From Variovorax boronicumulans (GTDB lineage Bacteria; Pseudomonadota; Gammaproteobacteria; Burkholderiales; Burkholderiaceae_C), in NCBI RefSeq assembly GCF_029892485.1, contig NZ_JARXVG010000001.1, forward strand, positions 310,001 through 374,000: 64,000 nucleotides of DNA. Direction: 5' to 3'. Made by a program: the position numbers and the translations under genes. This document shows, one piece after another, positions 50,471-58,491 of this stretch. The stretch's first letter is position 1. Each line of letters begins with the position of its first letter. The notes beneath the pieces were generated by a model. That model worked only from the letters and a program-made list of their open reading frames with translations, was not told the DNA's origin and made no database searches.

Positions 50471-51361
50471 TCAACGACCGGCCGCCCGAATAAACCCTTC
50501 GATGGGCTCCAGTTGTTCAGGCACGTTCAGCGCGGGCGCGTGACCGCACCCCTGGATTTCGATGACCTGCAGCATCCCGGCCGCCCCCGGGCCCCGGCGC
50601 CGCATCTCCTCCACCGCCTCGGGCAGCACCAGGTCTGAGTCGGCACCGCGCAGGCACAGCACTGGCACGTCGATCAGGTCGTAGTGCGGCCAGATCAGGT
50701 AGTCGTTGTCGTGCGCGCTGAACTGCTGGACCATCGCCGGGTCGTAGTGCGGCGTCACCCGGCCGTCGGGCAAGCGGCGGGTGGAGCTTTCGGTCAGGCG
50801 GCGCCACTGCGCATCGCTGAGCCAGCCGTAGGGCTTGTAGACGGTGCGGAAGAACACCTCCAGCTCCGCCACCGTATCGAACGATGGCGGCTGGCCCGCA
50901 TAGGCGCGGATGCGCTCGATGGCGGCCTGCGCAAGCTGCGGCGCGTTGTCGTTGAGCGTGAGGCTGGCGATGCGCGCCTTCATGCGCGGCTCGAACAGGC
51001 CCGACGCGCAGACCGTGCCGATGGCGCCGCCCATCGAGGTGCCGACCCAATGCACACGGCCCAGGCGCAGCTCGTCGCACAGCGCGTTCGCAAGCTTTGC
51101 GTAAAAAGAGAGCTGGTATTCCTCGTCGGGCAGCGGGCTCCATTGGCTGAGGCCGCGGCCGATGGTATCGGGGCAGATCACGCGAAAGCCGCGCGCTGCG
51201 AAGTGCTGCGCGAGTTCGTCCATGTCGCGGCTGGTGCGCGCAAGGCCGTGCCACGCAATGACCACCGGCGCATCGGGCGCGCCCCATTCGAGCCAGTGGA
51301 TTTCGCGGCCCGCGAGCTGCGCGTAGCGCGACAGCGGCGTCATGAAGTTGTTGTCGCTCAT
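50471..51361 (-). CDS. alpha/beta hydrolase, last gene of the liv-PHB operon
   Basis: A 296-residue alpha/beta hydrolase. The oxyanion HG is in AWHGLARTSRD, the nucleophile serine is in WVGTSMGGAIG near residue 110, an acid residue in RGADSDLVLP, and the catalytic histidine in QGCGHAPALN. No signal peptide, so cytoplasmic. Its ATG overlaps the livM stop (ATGA, 51358-51361), so it belongs to the ABC-transporter operon. An esterase acting on the imported compound, such as a hydroxy-acid oligomer or ester, is inference. Confidence 0.88.
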   Translation of the reverse strand: MSDNNFMTPLSRYAQLAGREIHWLEWGAPDAPVVIAWHGLARTSRDMDELAQHFAARGFRVICPDTIGRGLSQWSPLPDEEYQLSFYAKLANALCDELRLGRVHWVGTSMGGAIGTVCASGLFEPRMKARIASLTLNDNAPQLAQAAIERIRAYAGQPPSFDTVAELEVFFRTVYKPYGWLSDAQWRRLTESSTRRLPDGRVTPHYDPAMVQQFSAHDNDYLIWPHYDLIDVPVLCLRGADSDLVLPEAVEEMRRRGPGAAGMLQVIEIQGCGHAPALNVPEQLEPIEGFIRAAGR

Positions 51362-52425
51362 CGCGCCGCCCTCGCCCGCAGCTTGCCGACGATGCCGGTC
51401 GGAAAGTAATACACCGAGAGCACGAACAGCACGCCCAGCCACAGCAGCCAACGGTCGGGCGACAGCAGCGCCGCGAGCCACGGCAGGCCGCTCGCGGCCT
51501 CGCTGCCCAGTCGCAGCAGGTCTTGCAGATAGCTTTGCGCCACCACGAACAGCACCGCGCCGATGGCCGCGCCGTAGATGGTGCCCATGCCGCCGATCAC
51601 CACGATCAGGAGCACGTCGATCATGATCTCGAAGCTCAGCGAGGTGTCGGGTCCGTTGTAGCGCAGCCAGATCGCGAGCATGGCGCCGGCCAGCGTGGCG
51701 AACAACGCCGACAGCACGGCGGCCGTCGTGCGGTACACCACCACGCGGTAGCCGATGGCCTCGGCGCGGAACTCGTTCTCGCGGATCGCCTGCAGCACGC
51801 GGCCGAAGGGCGAGTTCACGATGCGCAGCAGCGCGAGCACCAGCACCACGGCGGCGACGAACAGCAGGTAGTAGCAGAGCAGCCGGCCATCGAGCGAGAC
51901 GCCGAGGAAAGGCTCTTCGGAGAATTCGAAGCTCGGCGAGATCAGCTCGGGCAGCTTGAAGGTCAGACCGTCTTCGCCGCCGGTGAAGTCCGACAGCTGC
52001 GAGGCCAGCGTCTGGAACGCCGAGGCCACGGCCAGCGTGATCATCGCGAAGAAGATCGCGCGCACCCGCAGCGAGAACAAGCCGATGGCGAACGAGAGCA
52101 CCAGCGAGATCGCCAGCGATGCGCCCAGCCCCACGAGCACCGCGCCCCAGTTGGGCCCGAGCCGCGAAGCGGAAATCGCGATGCCATAGGCACCGATGCC
52201 GAAGAACATCGTGTGCGCAAAACTCACGATGCCGGTGTAGCCCAGCAGCAGATCGAAGCTCGCGACCAGCACCACGAACACCAGGATCTTGGCCGCGACG
52301 CTGAGCGCCTTCACGCCCGGGAAGATGAACGGCGCGAAGGCCAGTGCGAGGAACAGCGCCACGAGCAGCAACGCCAGCAAGCGGCTGCGCGGCATGTCGT
52401 TGGAGAGAAGTCGTTTCAGGAACAT
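51358..52425 (-). CDS. livM: branched-chain-amino-acid-type ABC transporter, permease LivM
   Basis: A 355-residue permease with about nine to ten helices. The family motifs FDLLLGYTGIVSFAHTMFFGIGAYG near the N-terminus and the ATPase-contact region ENEFRAEAIGYRVVVYRTTAAVLSALFATLAGAM are present, then GGMGTIYGAAIGA. It pairs with LivH 13 bases upstream. HAAT-family systems move amino acids, urea, amides or short acids; the ligand is set by LivK. Confidence 0.94.
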   Translation of the reverse strand: MFLKRLLSNDMPRSRLLALLLVALFLALAFAPFIFPGVKALSVAAKILVFVVLVASFDLLLGYTGIVSFAHTMFFGIGAYGIAISASRLGPNWGAVLVGLGASLAISLVLSFAIGLFSLRVRAIFFAMITLAVASAFQTLASQLSDFTGGEDGLTFKLPELISPSFEFSEEPFLGVSLDGRLLCYYLLFVAAVVLVLALLRIVNSPFGRVLQAIRENEFRAEAIGYRVVVYRTTAAVLSALFATLAGAMLAIWLRYNGPDTSLSFEIMIDVLLIVVIGGMGTIYGAAIGAVLFVVAQSYLQDLLRLGSEAASGLPWLAALLSPDRWLLWLGVLFVLSVYYFPTGIVGKLRARAAR

Positions 52426-52438
52426 GGCGTCTTCTTTC

Positions 52439-53422
52439 TCAACGGTTCGCCACGGGGTACACGCCTTGGGGACGCCACAGCAGCACCGCCACCATCAGGA
52501 AGATGCTCGCGAACTGCGTGAGCGTGGGCAGCAGGAAGCCGATGTAGTTGGTCATGAGGCCCACGAGCAGCGCGCCGATGAGCGCCCCGCCCGTCGAGCC
52601 CAGCCCGCCGATGATGATCACGATGAAGATCAGCACATTGACCTGCGCGCCCATCTGCGGCACCAGGTTCTGCTGAAAGAGGCCCCACATCACCCCGCCC
52701 AGGCCCGCGAGCGCGCTGCCCACCACGAACACGCCAACGAAGAGCCGGCCGATGCGGTAGCCGAGCGACTCGACCATCTCGCGGTCCTGCACGCCGGCGC
52801 GGATCAGGAGGCCGATCTTCGTGCGGCCGAGCGTCCATGCGAGAACGCCGAACACCACCACGCCCACGGCCACCGCGAGCAGCCGGTACTTGCTGATGGC
52901 CGCATCGCCTATCAGCAGCGAGCCGCGCAGCGCCTCGGGCAACGGCAGCGGCACCTGCGCCGGGCCCCAGATCACCTTGATGAGCTCCTCGCCGATGATC
53001 ATGCCGCCCATGGTGATGAGGATCTGCTTGAGGTGCTGGCCGTACACCGGCCGCACGATGAAGCGCTCGAAGGCGAAGCCCACGGCACCGGCCACCGCCA
53101 TCGCGACCAGCATCGCGGGGAACACCGCGACGAGGTTGCGCCACAGTTCCTGCGAGCCGGTCCAGTCGCCCATGAGGCCGAGCACGCTGCTCGCCACGAA
53201 GGCGCCGAGCGCGATGAACACGCCATGGCCGAAGTTCAGCACGTCCATAAGGCCGAACACCAGCGTGAGGCCCGAGGCGATGATGAAGATGATCATGCCC
53301 ATCGCCAGGCCCGCGACCGTGAGCGTGAGCCAGGTCGAGAAGGAGCCGGTGAGTGGCAGCGCGACGAGTGCGAGGACGGGAGCGAGAAGCAGCGGCTTCC
53401 AGTCGAAGTCGATCTTGGTCAT
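52439..53422 (-). CDS. livH: branched-chain-amino-acid-type ABC transporter, permease LivH
   Basis: A 327-residue permease with about eight helices and the LivH motifs GLTLVFGLMDVLNFGHGVFIALGAF, RPVYGQHLKQILITMGG and GGLGSTGGALIGALLVG. Start ATG 53422 (MTKIDFDWK) matches; the upstream open frame is the first repeat element. The gap to livF upstream is filled by that repeat (53445-53560). Confidence 0.94.
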   Translation of the reverse strand: MTKIDFDWKPLLLAPVLALVALPLTGSFSTWLTLTVAGLAMGMIIFIIASGLTLVFGLMDVLNFGHGVFIALGAFVASSVLGLMGDWTGSQELWRNLVAVFPAMLVAMAVAGAVGFAFERFIVRPVYGQHLKQILITMGGMIIGEELIKVIWGPAQVPLPLPEALRGSLLIGDAAISKYRLLAVAVGVVVFGVLAWTLGRTKIGLLIRAGVQDREMVESLGYRIGRLFVGVFVVGSALAGLGGVMWGLFQQNLVPQMGAQVNVLIFIVIIIGGLGSTGGALIGALLVGLMTNYIGFLLPTLTQFASIFLMVAVLLWRPQGVYPVANR

Positions 53423-53444
53423 GAGCGCGCGCCCTCTTGCTTTG

Positions 53445-53560
53445 GCTCCTTCCCCTTCCGGGGGAAGGCTGGGATGGGGGCAAGCGGCGCTTGCAAGGTT
53501 GCTGTGGTTCGAAGGCCGCGAGCCCCCACCCCGACCCTCCCCCGGAAGGGGAGGGAGAAA
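53445..53560. repeat. 116-bp intergenic repeat, copy 1 (livF/livH junction)
   Basis: The ends are inverted repeats: CTCCTTCCCCTTCCGGGGGAAGG on the left and the complement of the terminal CCTCCCCCGGAAGGGGAGGGAG on the right. The centre carries GCAAGCGGCGCTTGC, itself a dyad. A second copy of the same length lies at 54310-54425, about 92% identical by eye. No coding role. Confidence 0.9.
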
Positions 53561-53573
53561 AACGTCGAGTAGT

Positions 53574-54302
53574 TCATAGAGCCAGTCCAAGCAGCGATTG
53601 CTGCAATTGCGCATCGGCAGAAAACGCCGCCATCGAGCCGCTGTGCACCACGCGGCCGTTGTCCATCACCGCGACGTTGTCGCCCAGGCGCTGCGCGAAG
53701 TTGATGTTCTGCTCCACCAGCAGGATCGTCACGCCGCTGCGCTTGAGTTCGGCGAAGGCGTCGATCATGTTGTTGATCATCACGGGCGCGAGGCCCTTGC
53801 TGGGCTCGTCGATCAGCAGCAGCTCGCGCGGCTCGACGATGGCGCGCGAGACGGCGAGCATCTGCTTCTGCCCGCCCGAGAGCTTGCCCGCCGGGTGGTT
53901 CCAGAACTTCTCGACCGCGGGGAAGAGCTTGAAGATCCACTTCAGGCGCGTGTCGTCGATCTGTCCGGCATTCTTCGCGCCGCGTGCGGCGAGCAGCATG
54001 TTCTCCTTGACCGTGAGGTCGGAGAAGATGCCCATGTTCTCGGGCACGTAGGCGATGCCCAGGCCCGCGATCTGCGGCGTCTGCATCGCGGTGATGTCCT
54101 TGTCGCCGAAGCGCACCCTGCCTTTCGATGCATGCCACAGGCCCATGATGGTTCGCAGCGTGGTCGTCTTGCCCGCGCCGTTGCGGCCCAGCAGCATGGT
54201 GAGCTGGCCGCGGGGCACGGCGAGGTCCACGCCGTGGAGGATGTGATACGCCCCGATGTGCGTCTGCACGCCTTCGAGGGTCAGAAGATTCAGAGCAGTC
54301 AT
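53574..54302 (-). CDS. livF: branched-chain-amino-acid-type ABC transporter, ATP-binding protein LivF
   Basis: A 242-residue ATPase. Walker A GRNGAGKTT near residue 38, Q-loop MGLWHASKG, signature KLSGGQKQMLAVSRA near 140, Walker B LLLIDEPSKGLAP. The short length and LivF-type C-terminus distinguish it from LivG. It starts at ATG 54302; both flanks contain the 116-bp repeat. Confidence 0.94.
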   Translation of the reverse strand: MTALNLLTLEGVQTHIGAYHILHGVDLAVPRGQLTMLLGRNGAGKTTTLRTIMGLWHASKGRVRFGDKDITAMQTPQIAGLGIAYVPENMGIFSDLTVKENMLLAARGAKNAGQIDDTRLKWIFKLFPAVEKFWNHPAGKLSGGQKQMLAVSRAIVEPRELLLIDEPSKGLAPVMINNMIDAFAELKRSGVTILLVEQNINFAQRLGDNVAVMDNGRVVHSGSMAAFSADAQLQQSLLGLAL

Positions 54303-54309
54303 CGGCTTT

Positions 54310-54425
54310 GCTCCTTCCCCTTCCGGGGGAAGGCTGGGATGGGGGCAAGCGGCGCTTGCAAGGCTGCGGCGAGGTGAAGGCCGCGAGCCCCCACCCCTGC
54401 CCTCCCCCGGGAGGGGAGGGAGAAA
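54310..54425. repeat. 116-bp intergenic repeat, copy 2 (livG/livF junction)
   Basis: Same length and same end structure as copy 1, with differences concentrated in the centre (about 54364-54376) and three single bases nearer the right end. It begins eight bases upstream of the livF start codon (in minus-strand sense) and fills most of the livG/livF gap. Confidence 0.9.
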
Positions 54426-54441
54426 TTCATCGGGGTCGTCT

Positions 54442-55209
54442 TCATGCGGCCACCTCCTTCGCAATGCCCAAATAGGCCTCCTGCACCACCGGCGAGGCAA
54501 TCACCTCCGCCGGCTCGCCATCGGCCACCAGCGTGCCGTTGTGCAGCACGATGATCCGGTCCGCGAGTTCGCGCACCACGTCCATCTTGTGCTCGACCAG
54601 CAGGATGGTCTTGGTCTTGTCCTGCTTGAGCTTGCGGATCAGGTCGAGGATGACCGGCGCCTCGGCCGCGTTCATGCCGGCCGTGGGTTCGTCGAACATG
54701 AAGACCTTGGGCTCCAGCGCCATGAGCAACGCCACCTCCAGCTTGCGCTGGTCGCCGTGCGGCAGGCTCGCGACCGTGGCGTGCTCGCGCGACTTCAGCG
54801 CCACGTCCGCGAGGATCTGGTCCGCGCGCTCGGTCAGCGCCTTGTGATCGCTCCAGATGCTCCAGAGGTTCAGGCCCCGCCGGTGCGCGCCCTCGCGCGT
54901 GGCCTGCACCGCCAGCCGCACGTTCTCCAGCACCGTGAGGTTGGGAAACAGGTTGGTGAGCTGGAAGGCCCGCCCCAGCCCCGCATGCGTGCGCGCGGAC
55001 GGCGACATGCCCGAGAGCGATTGCCCGTCGAGCGACACCGTGCCGGCGCTCGCCTTGAGCTGGCCCGAGATCAGGTTGAAGTAGGTGGTCTTGCCCGCCC
55101 CGTTGGGGCCGACGATGGCCGTCAGCGTGCCCGGCGCGAAAGCGCAGCTCACGCTGTTGACGGCCACGTGACCTCCGAAGCGGATGGTCAGTTCTCGGGT
55201 CTCAAGCAT
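54442..55209 (-). CDS. livG: branched-chain-amino-acid-type ABC transporter, ATP-binding protein LivG
   Basis: A 255-residue ATPase. Walker A GPNGAGKTTYFN near residue 36, GLGRAFQLTNLFPNLTVLENV, the LivG-type signature LPHGDQRKLEVALLMA, and Walker B VFMFDEPTAGMN. The GDQ form of the signature is normal for LivG. The PHB depolymerase gene ends 34 bases upstream on the same strand. Confidence 0.94.
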   Translation of the reverse strand: MLETRELTIRFGGHVAVNSVSCAFAPGTLTAIVGPNGAGKTTYFNLISGQLKASAGTVSLDGQSLSGMSPSARTHAGLGRAFQLTNLFPNLTVLENVRLAVQATREGAHRRGLNLWSIWSDHKALTERADQILADVALKSREHATVASLPHGDQRKLEVALLMALEPKVFMFDEPTAGMNAAEAPVILDLIRKLKQDKTKTILLVEHKMDVVRELADRIIVLHNGTLVADGEPAEVIASPVVQEAYLGIAKEVAA

Positions 55210-55243
55210 CGTTGGTCATTGCGAAAAAAGAAAAAAGTGCCGC

Positions 55244-56692
55244 TCAACAGGTGCCGACCACGTAGTAGCCCGGGCCGGTCTGCTTCAGCGTGGTCGTCAC
55301 GTAGATGTTCCAAAGACCCATCGACTGCCCCGAGCCGTAGGCATAGGTCAGGCCATACAGCGCGTAGGCACGCCCGGCCATCGTGTGGGTGTAGTTGCTC
55401 GCGGTGTAGCAGGTGCCGCCAGTGCCGCCCGAGGTGGTGGTGCCGGTGGCCGCCGTCGACATCGCGCCCTGCGCGTTGCTCGCGTCCAGCGCCGCCACGG
55501 TCCAGCTGTAGGTGGTGGATGCGGCGAGGCCCGTGTCGGTGTAGTTGGTGCCGGCCACAGGCGCGGCGTTGACCTTGCTGCCGCCGCGGTACACGTTGTA
55601 GCCCGTGGCACCCGAGACGCCCGCCCAGCCGATCACCATGCTGCTGGCGGTTGCGCCCGAAGTGCCCACGCCGGTAGGCGCCGGCAGCGACGAGCCACCG
55701 CCCGAGCCGGTCACGCGGTCGACCATGGCCTTCATCGCCGCCATCTGCGGGCCCGACTTCTTCGCGTAGTTCGCGTTGTCGTAGCCCCACCAGTCCCAGC
55801 AGCTGTTGGTGGCCGCGGTGCTGGTCTGCGGGTAGATCAGCACGATGTTGTTGGTGTCGGCCCAGCGGTTGTACCCGGTCTTCTTGACGTACTGGTCGCT
55901 CACGTCGGTGTAGTTCTGCTTGCAGCCGTGCAGCACCAGGTGCACGCGGCACGAGGCGGTGGTGCAGGCCTGCGGCACGTAGATCCATCCGGTGGCGGCT
56001 GCGCCGTGGCCGGTGATGAACTCCGACTGGTTGAACTCGGTGAAGGTGCCGCCCAGCGTGCCGTTGTTGCGCGGATTCAGCGGGCCGTACAGGTGCGTGA
56101 GGATCTCGCCCGCGAGGTCGAAGCCGCAGTTGTTGATGTAGGGCGAGGCGGTGGTGCCGCAGGCGCCGCCGTAGTCGTCGGTGACCATCGCGTGGCCGGC
56201 GCCCAGGTTGTTCTTGTAGACCGTGTTGGCGACCGGCACGAAGCTCTGGTAGTAGGTCTTCAGGTCGTTCATCACCGCCTGCTTGACGGTGTTGTCCGAG
56301 GTGCCGGAGAACAGGTAGACCTTCGAGCCGGTCATGTTCGACACCGGGTCGATCGCGCCGCTCGCCGCCCAGCTGTTGGTGGTGCTTACGAGCGTGGACA
56401 CCGGGATGCTGGTGCTGTGGGTCATGCAGCGCCCCGTGGCATTGAGCACCGAGCCTTCGGCGCAGTAGTACGGGCCGCCGGCAACCACGCCCGCGCCGCG
56501 TTTGAAGGTGGCCGAGTAGGCCACGTGCAGTTGCACCGCCATGAAGCCGCCGGCCGAGAGGCCCGACACGCTCACCTCCGCCGGGTTGGCGTTGAGCGCG
56601 GGCAGCGGCACCGCCGCCATCGCGGCATGCGCCGCCACCGTCATTGCCGCAGCCGCGGCCAGTCCCTTCCAGTTCCTTCTCATCGCTTGCAT
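55244..56692 (-). CDS. extracellular PHB depolymerase (type 2 catalytic domain, fibronectin III, C-terminal module)
   Basis: A 482-residue secreted esterase of the short-chain-length poly(3-hydroxybutyrate) depolymerase family. A signal peptide of about 27 residues ends AHAAMA. The lipase box GLSAGG (Ser46) lies close to the mature N-terminus and the oxyanion motif VLHGCKQ lies far downstream, near residue 253, the order of type 2 catalytic domains. Likely acid and base are in FSGTSDNTV and GAGHAMVTDD. From about 335 to 420 there is a fibronectin type III domain (PAPTGVGTS to TYSWTVAALD), then a short module with CYTASNYTH and YYVVGTC that may bind the polymer. It lies inside a liv-type transporter operon, between livK and livG, which is unusual. 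Confidence 0.9.
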   Translation of the reverse strand: MQAMRRNWKGLAAAAAMTVAAHAAMAAVPLPALNANPAEVSVSGLSAGGFMAVQLHVAYSATFKRGAGVVAGGPYYCAEGSVLNATGRCMTHSTSIPVSTLVSTTNSWAASGAIDPVSNMTGSKVYLFSGTSDNTVKQAVMNDLKTYYQSFVPVANTVYKNNLGAGHAMVTDDYGGACGTTASPYINNCGFDLAGEILTHLYGPLNPRNNGTLGGTFTEFNQSEFITGHGAAATGWIYVPQACTTASCRVHLVLHGCKQNYTDVSDQYVKKTGYNRWADTNNIVLIYPQTSTAATNSCWDWWGYDNANYAKKSGPQMAAMKAMVDRVTGSGGGSSLPAPTGVGTSGATASSMVIGWAGVSGATGYNVYRGGSKVNAAPVAGTNYTDTGLAASTTYSWTVAALDASNAQGAMSTAATGTTTSGGTGGTCYTASNYTHTMAGRAYALYGLTYAYGSGQSMGLWNIYVTTTLKQTGPGYYVVGTC

Positions 56693-56882
56693 CGCTGTCT
56701 CCTAATGTTGTGGGTATCGAACGCTTGCTTGCAGACTGACGAATCGGCCGTGGAAACACGACAGCGTGCGCGGACGCAGGCTGGCGCTTCGCCCGGCGGC
56801 CATCCGGGGCGAAATGGGAGCGGCGCTTGCTTGCGCGCCGCACGGAGTCATGGGATCAGGGGCGTGATCGGCGCCGTGTCGA
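56693..56882. other. 190-base gap between livK and the PHB depolymerase gene
   Basis: No supported gene. The sequence has GC-rich dyads (for example GGCGCTTGCTTGCGCGCC near 56822) downstream of the livK stop, which may limit readthrough or stabilise livK mRNA. A separate promoter for the depolymerase could lie here; I see no -24/-12 match. Confidence 0.4.
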
Positions 56883-58070
56883 TCAGCGCTTGTTCTTGAT
56901 CGGAATGTCCATCTCTTCGGGCTTGATCTCGTGGACCAATTCCGGCACGCCCCAGGCGAACGCCGGGTCGACCTTGATCTTGAAGTGGTACATCGACTGC
57001 ATCGCCTGGTGGTCTTCCTTGCGGAAGGTCATCTTGCCCTTGGGCGTGTCGAAGCTCATGCCTTCCATGGTGCTGATGAGCTTGTTGGTGTTGGTGTCGC
57101 CATTGGTTTTCTTGAGCGCCGTCACCACCGCCATCGCGGCCGAGAAACCGCCGGCCGTGAAGAAGTCCGGCGGGGACTTGAACTGCTTGTAGTGCGCCGA
57201 GACCAGCGCCTCGTTCACCGGGTTCTTCGGGATGCCGAAGTAGTAGTACGCCGCGCCCTCCATGCCCGGCAGCGCCTTGTACGCAGCCATCGCCGGCAGG
57301 ATGTTGCCGCCGGTGGCGATCTCGATGTTGTAGCGCTTCAGGTCGAGGTCGACGATCTTGAACGGGTTGCCCGCGCCGGCCCAGACGATCCAGATGATCT
57401 TGCGGCCCGGCTGGTCCTTCAGCTTGTCGATCAGGCGCTGCGCACCGGCGGTGAAGTCGGTGGTCGCGGGCGGCAGGTACTCCTCGTGCACGAGCTTGGC
57501 CTTCTTGAGCGCCGAGCCGAAGGCCTTCACGCCGTCGCGGCCGAAGGCGTTGTCCTGCGCGAGCGTGGCAACGGTCACGCCAGCCTTGTCGACAGCCACT
57601 GCATTGGAGATCGCGTCCTGGCTCGAGTTGCGGCCGGTGCGGAAGATGTACTTGTTCCACTTGTCGCCGGTGATCGAGTCGGCCACTGCCGGCTCGACCA
57701 GCAGGATCTTCTTGTATTCCTCGGCCACCGGCAGCATCGCCAGCGCCACGCCCGAGGCGGTCGGGCCGACGGCCAGCGCGGCCTTGTCGTCCGAATACGC
57801 GGCCGCCAGCAGCGACTTGCCCAGGTCGGGCTTGCCCTGGTCGTCCTTCTCGATGACCACGAGCTTCTTGCCGTTGACCATCATCGTGCCGCCGGTGGCG
57901 TAGTCCAGGCCCATCGTGAAACCGGTCTGGGTCTGCTTGCCGTAGGCCTCCAGCGGACCGGTCTTGCTGTAGATGTGGGCAATGCGGATTTCGTTGGACT
58001 GGGCCCAGGCGGGGGCGGCGGCGGCGCAGGCGGAAAGCGCGGCCAGCGCGACGAGGTGGCGACGGATCAT
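56883..58070 (-). CDS. ABC transporter substrate-binding protein, LivK-like
   Basis: A 395-residue periplasmic binding protein of the Peripla_BP_6 (Leu/Ile/Val-binding) family. Signal peptide MIRRHLVALAALSACAAAAPAWA, cleaved before QSNEI. The mature part has IAHIYSKTGPLEAYGKQT, AVGPTASGVALAMLPVAEEYK and RTGRNSSQDA. Relatives bind amino acids, amides or aromatic and short organic acids. The ATG at 58070 is preceded by AGGAG. A near-consensus sigma-54 promoter lies directly upstream. The ligand is unknown; a hydroxy acid or its oligomer is suggested by the PHB depolymerase gene next door. Confidence 0.92.
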   Translation of the reverse strand: MIRRHLVALAALSACAAAAPAWAQSNEIRIAHIYSKTGPLEAYGKQTQTGFTMGLDYATGGTMMVNGKKLVVIEKDDQGKPDLGKSLLAAAYSDDKAALAVGPTASGVALAMLPVAEEYKKILLVEPAVADSITGDKWNKYIFRTGRNSSQDAISNAVAVDKAGVTVATLAQDNAFGRDGVKAFGSALKKAKLVHEEYLPPATTDFTAGAQRLIDKLKDQPGRKIIWIVWAGAGNPFKIVDLDLKRYNIEIATGGNILPAMAAYKALPGMEGAAYYYFGIPKNPVNEALVSAHYKQFKSPPDFFTAGGFSAAMAVVTALKKTNGDTNTNKLISTMEGMSFDTPKGKMTFRKEDHQAMQSMYHFKIKVDPAFAWGVPELVHEIKPEEMDIPIKNKR

Positions 58071-58102
58071 CTTTATGTCTCCTGATAGTGATGGCTGAAT
58101 AT

Positions 58103-58118
58103 TGCACAGTTCGTGCCA
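58103..58118 (-). promoter_or_regulatory. sigma-54 (-24/-12) promoter of the livK operon
   Basis: On the minus strand the sequence is TGGCACGAACTGTGCA, with the invariant GG and GC doublets separated by ten bases, and only one base off the TGGCACG-N4-TTGCA consensus. The predicted start of transcription is near 58092, about 22 bases before the livK ATG, leaving just enough room for AGGAG. A sigma-54 activator gene lies upstream on the same strand. Confidence 0.8.
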
Positions 58119-58171
58119 CGCATCCAAACCATTGATAACAAAGGTTTCTTCATTGGGAAGAAGCCCTTGGC

Positions 58172-58210
58172 GCCTGATTTCAGAACACTTGTTGTGTATT
58201 TATTTCAGGC
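58172..58210. promoter_or_regulatory. large dyad upstream of the sigma-54 promoter (candidate activator site)
   Basis: GCCTGA (58172-58177) and TCAGGC (58205-58210) are mirror arms around an inner ACAC-N5-GTGT (58185-58197); both dyads share the centre at 58191. That centre is about 100 bp upstream of the predicted livK start of transcription, where enhancer sites of sigma-54 activators usually lie. It is also just downstream of the HNH gene stop, so a terminator role is possible. Confidence 0.5.
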
Positions 58211-58227
58211 AACTGTCTTTTTATCAG

Positions 58228-58491
58228 TCAGGGTTTACCAAGAGCTTTGCGCTCTGCGATCCAGCGCTGGAATTCGCGTTCGGCCTGCATCCGGAATTCA
58301 TTGCGCGTGTGGTTGCAGATCGCGTGGGCAAGGCGGCGATGCTTCTGCGTGCGCACGCCGCCCAGGGTGGAGTCGATCAGGTGTTCGATGGTCGCGGATT
58401 CGGGCCGGCCGTGCGGCTCATCGAAATCCACGGGAAGGCCGCACCAGTGGCAGTTGGGGCCGAAGGTGGAGCGCAGGGCTTGGACGCTCAT
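58228..58491 (-). CDS. small HNH-endonuclease-like zinc protein
   Basis: An 87-residue protein with an HNH-like layout: CHWCGLPVDF near residue 14 as a CxxC metal site, then ATIEHLIDSTLGG with the catalytic-type histidine, and ICNHTRNEF as the second metal half (C, H, N). A basic helical tail follows. Its ATG overlaps the stop of the sigma-54 regulator (ATGA, 58488-58491), so the two are cotranscribed. Free-standing small HNH proteins have varied nuclease roles; none can be assigned here. Confidence 0.8.
   Translation of the reverse strand: MSVQALRSTFGPNCHWCGLPVDFDEPHGRPESATIEHLIDSTLGGVRTQKHRRLAHAICNHTRNEFRMQAEREFQRWIAERKALGKP

Noticed and set aside
54765..54856. Apparent loss of the LSGGQ signature in LivG
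   Set aside because: LPHGDQRKLE matches the usual LivG form (LSYGDQR type); it is not a defect.
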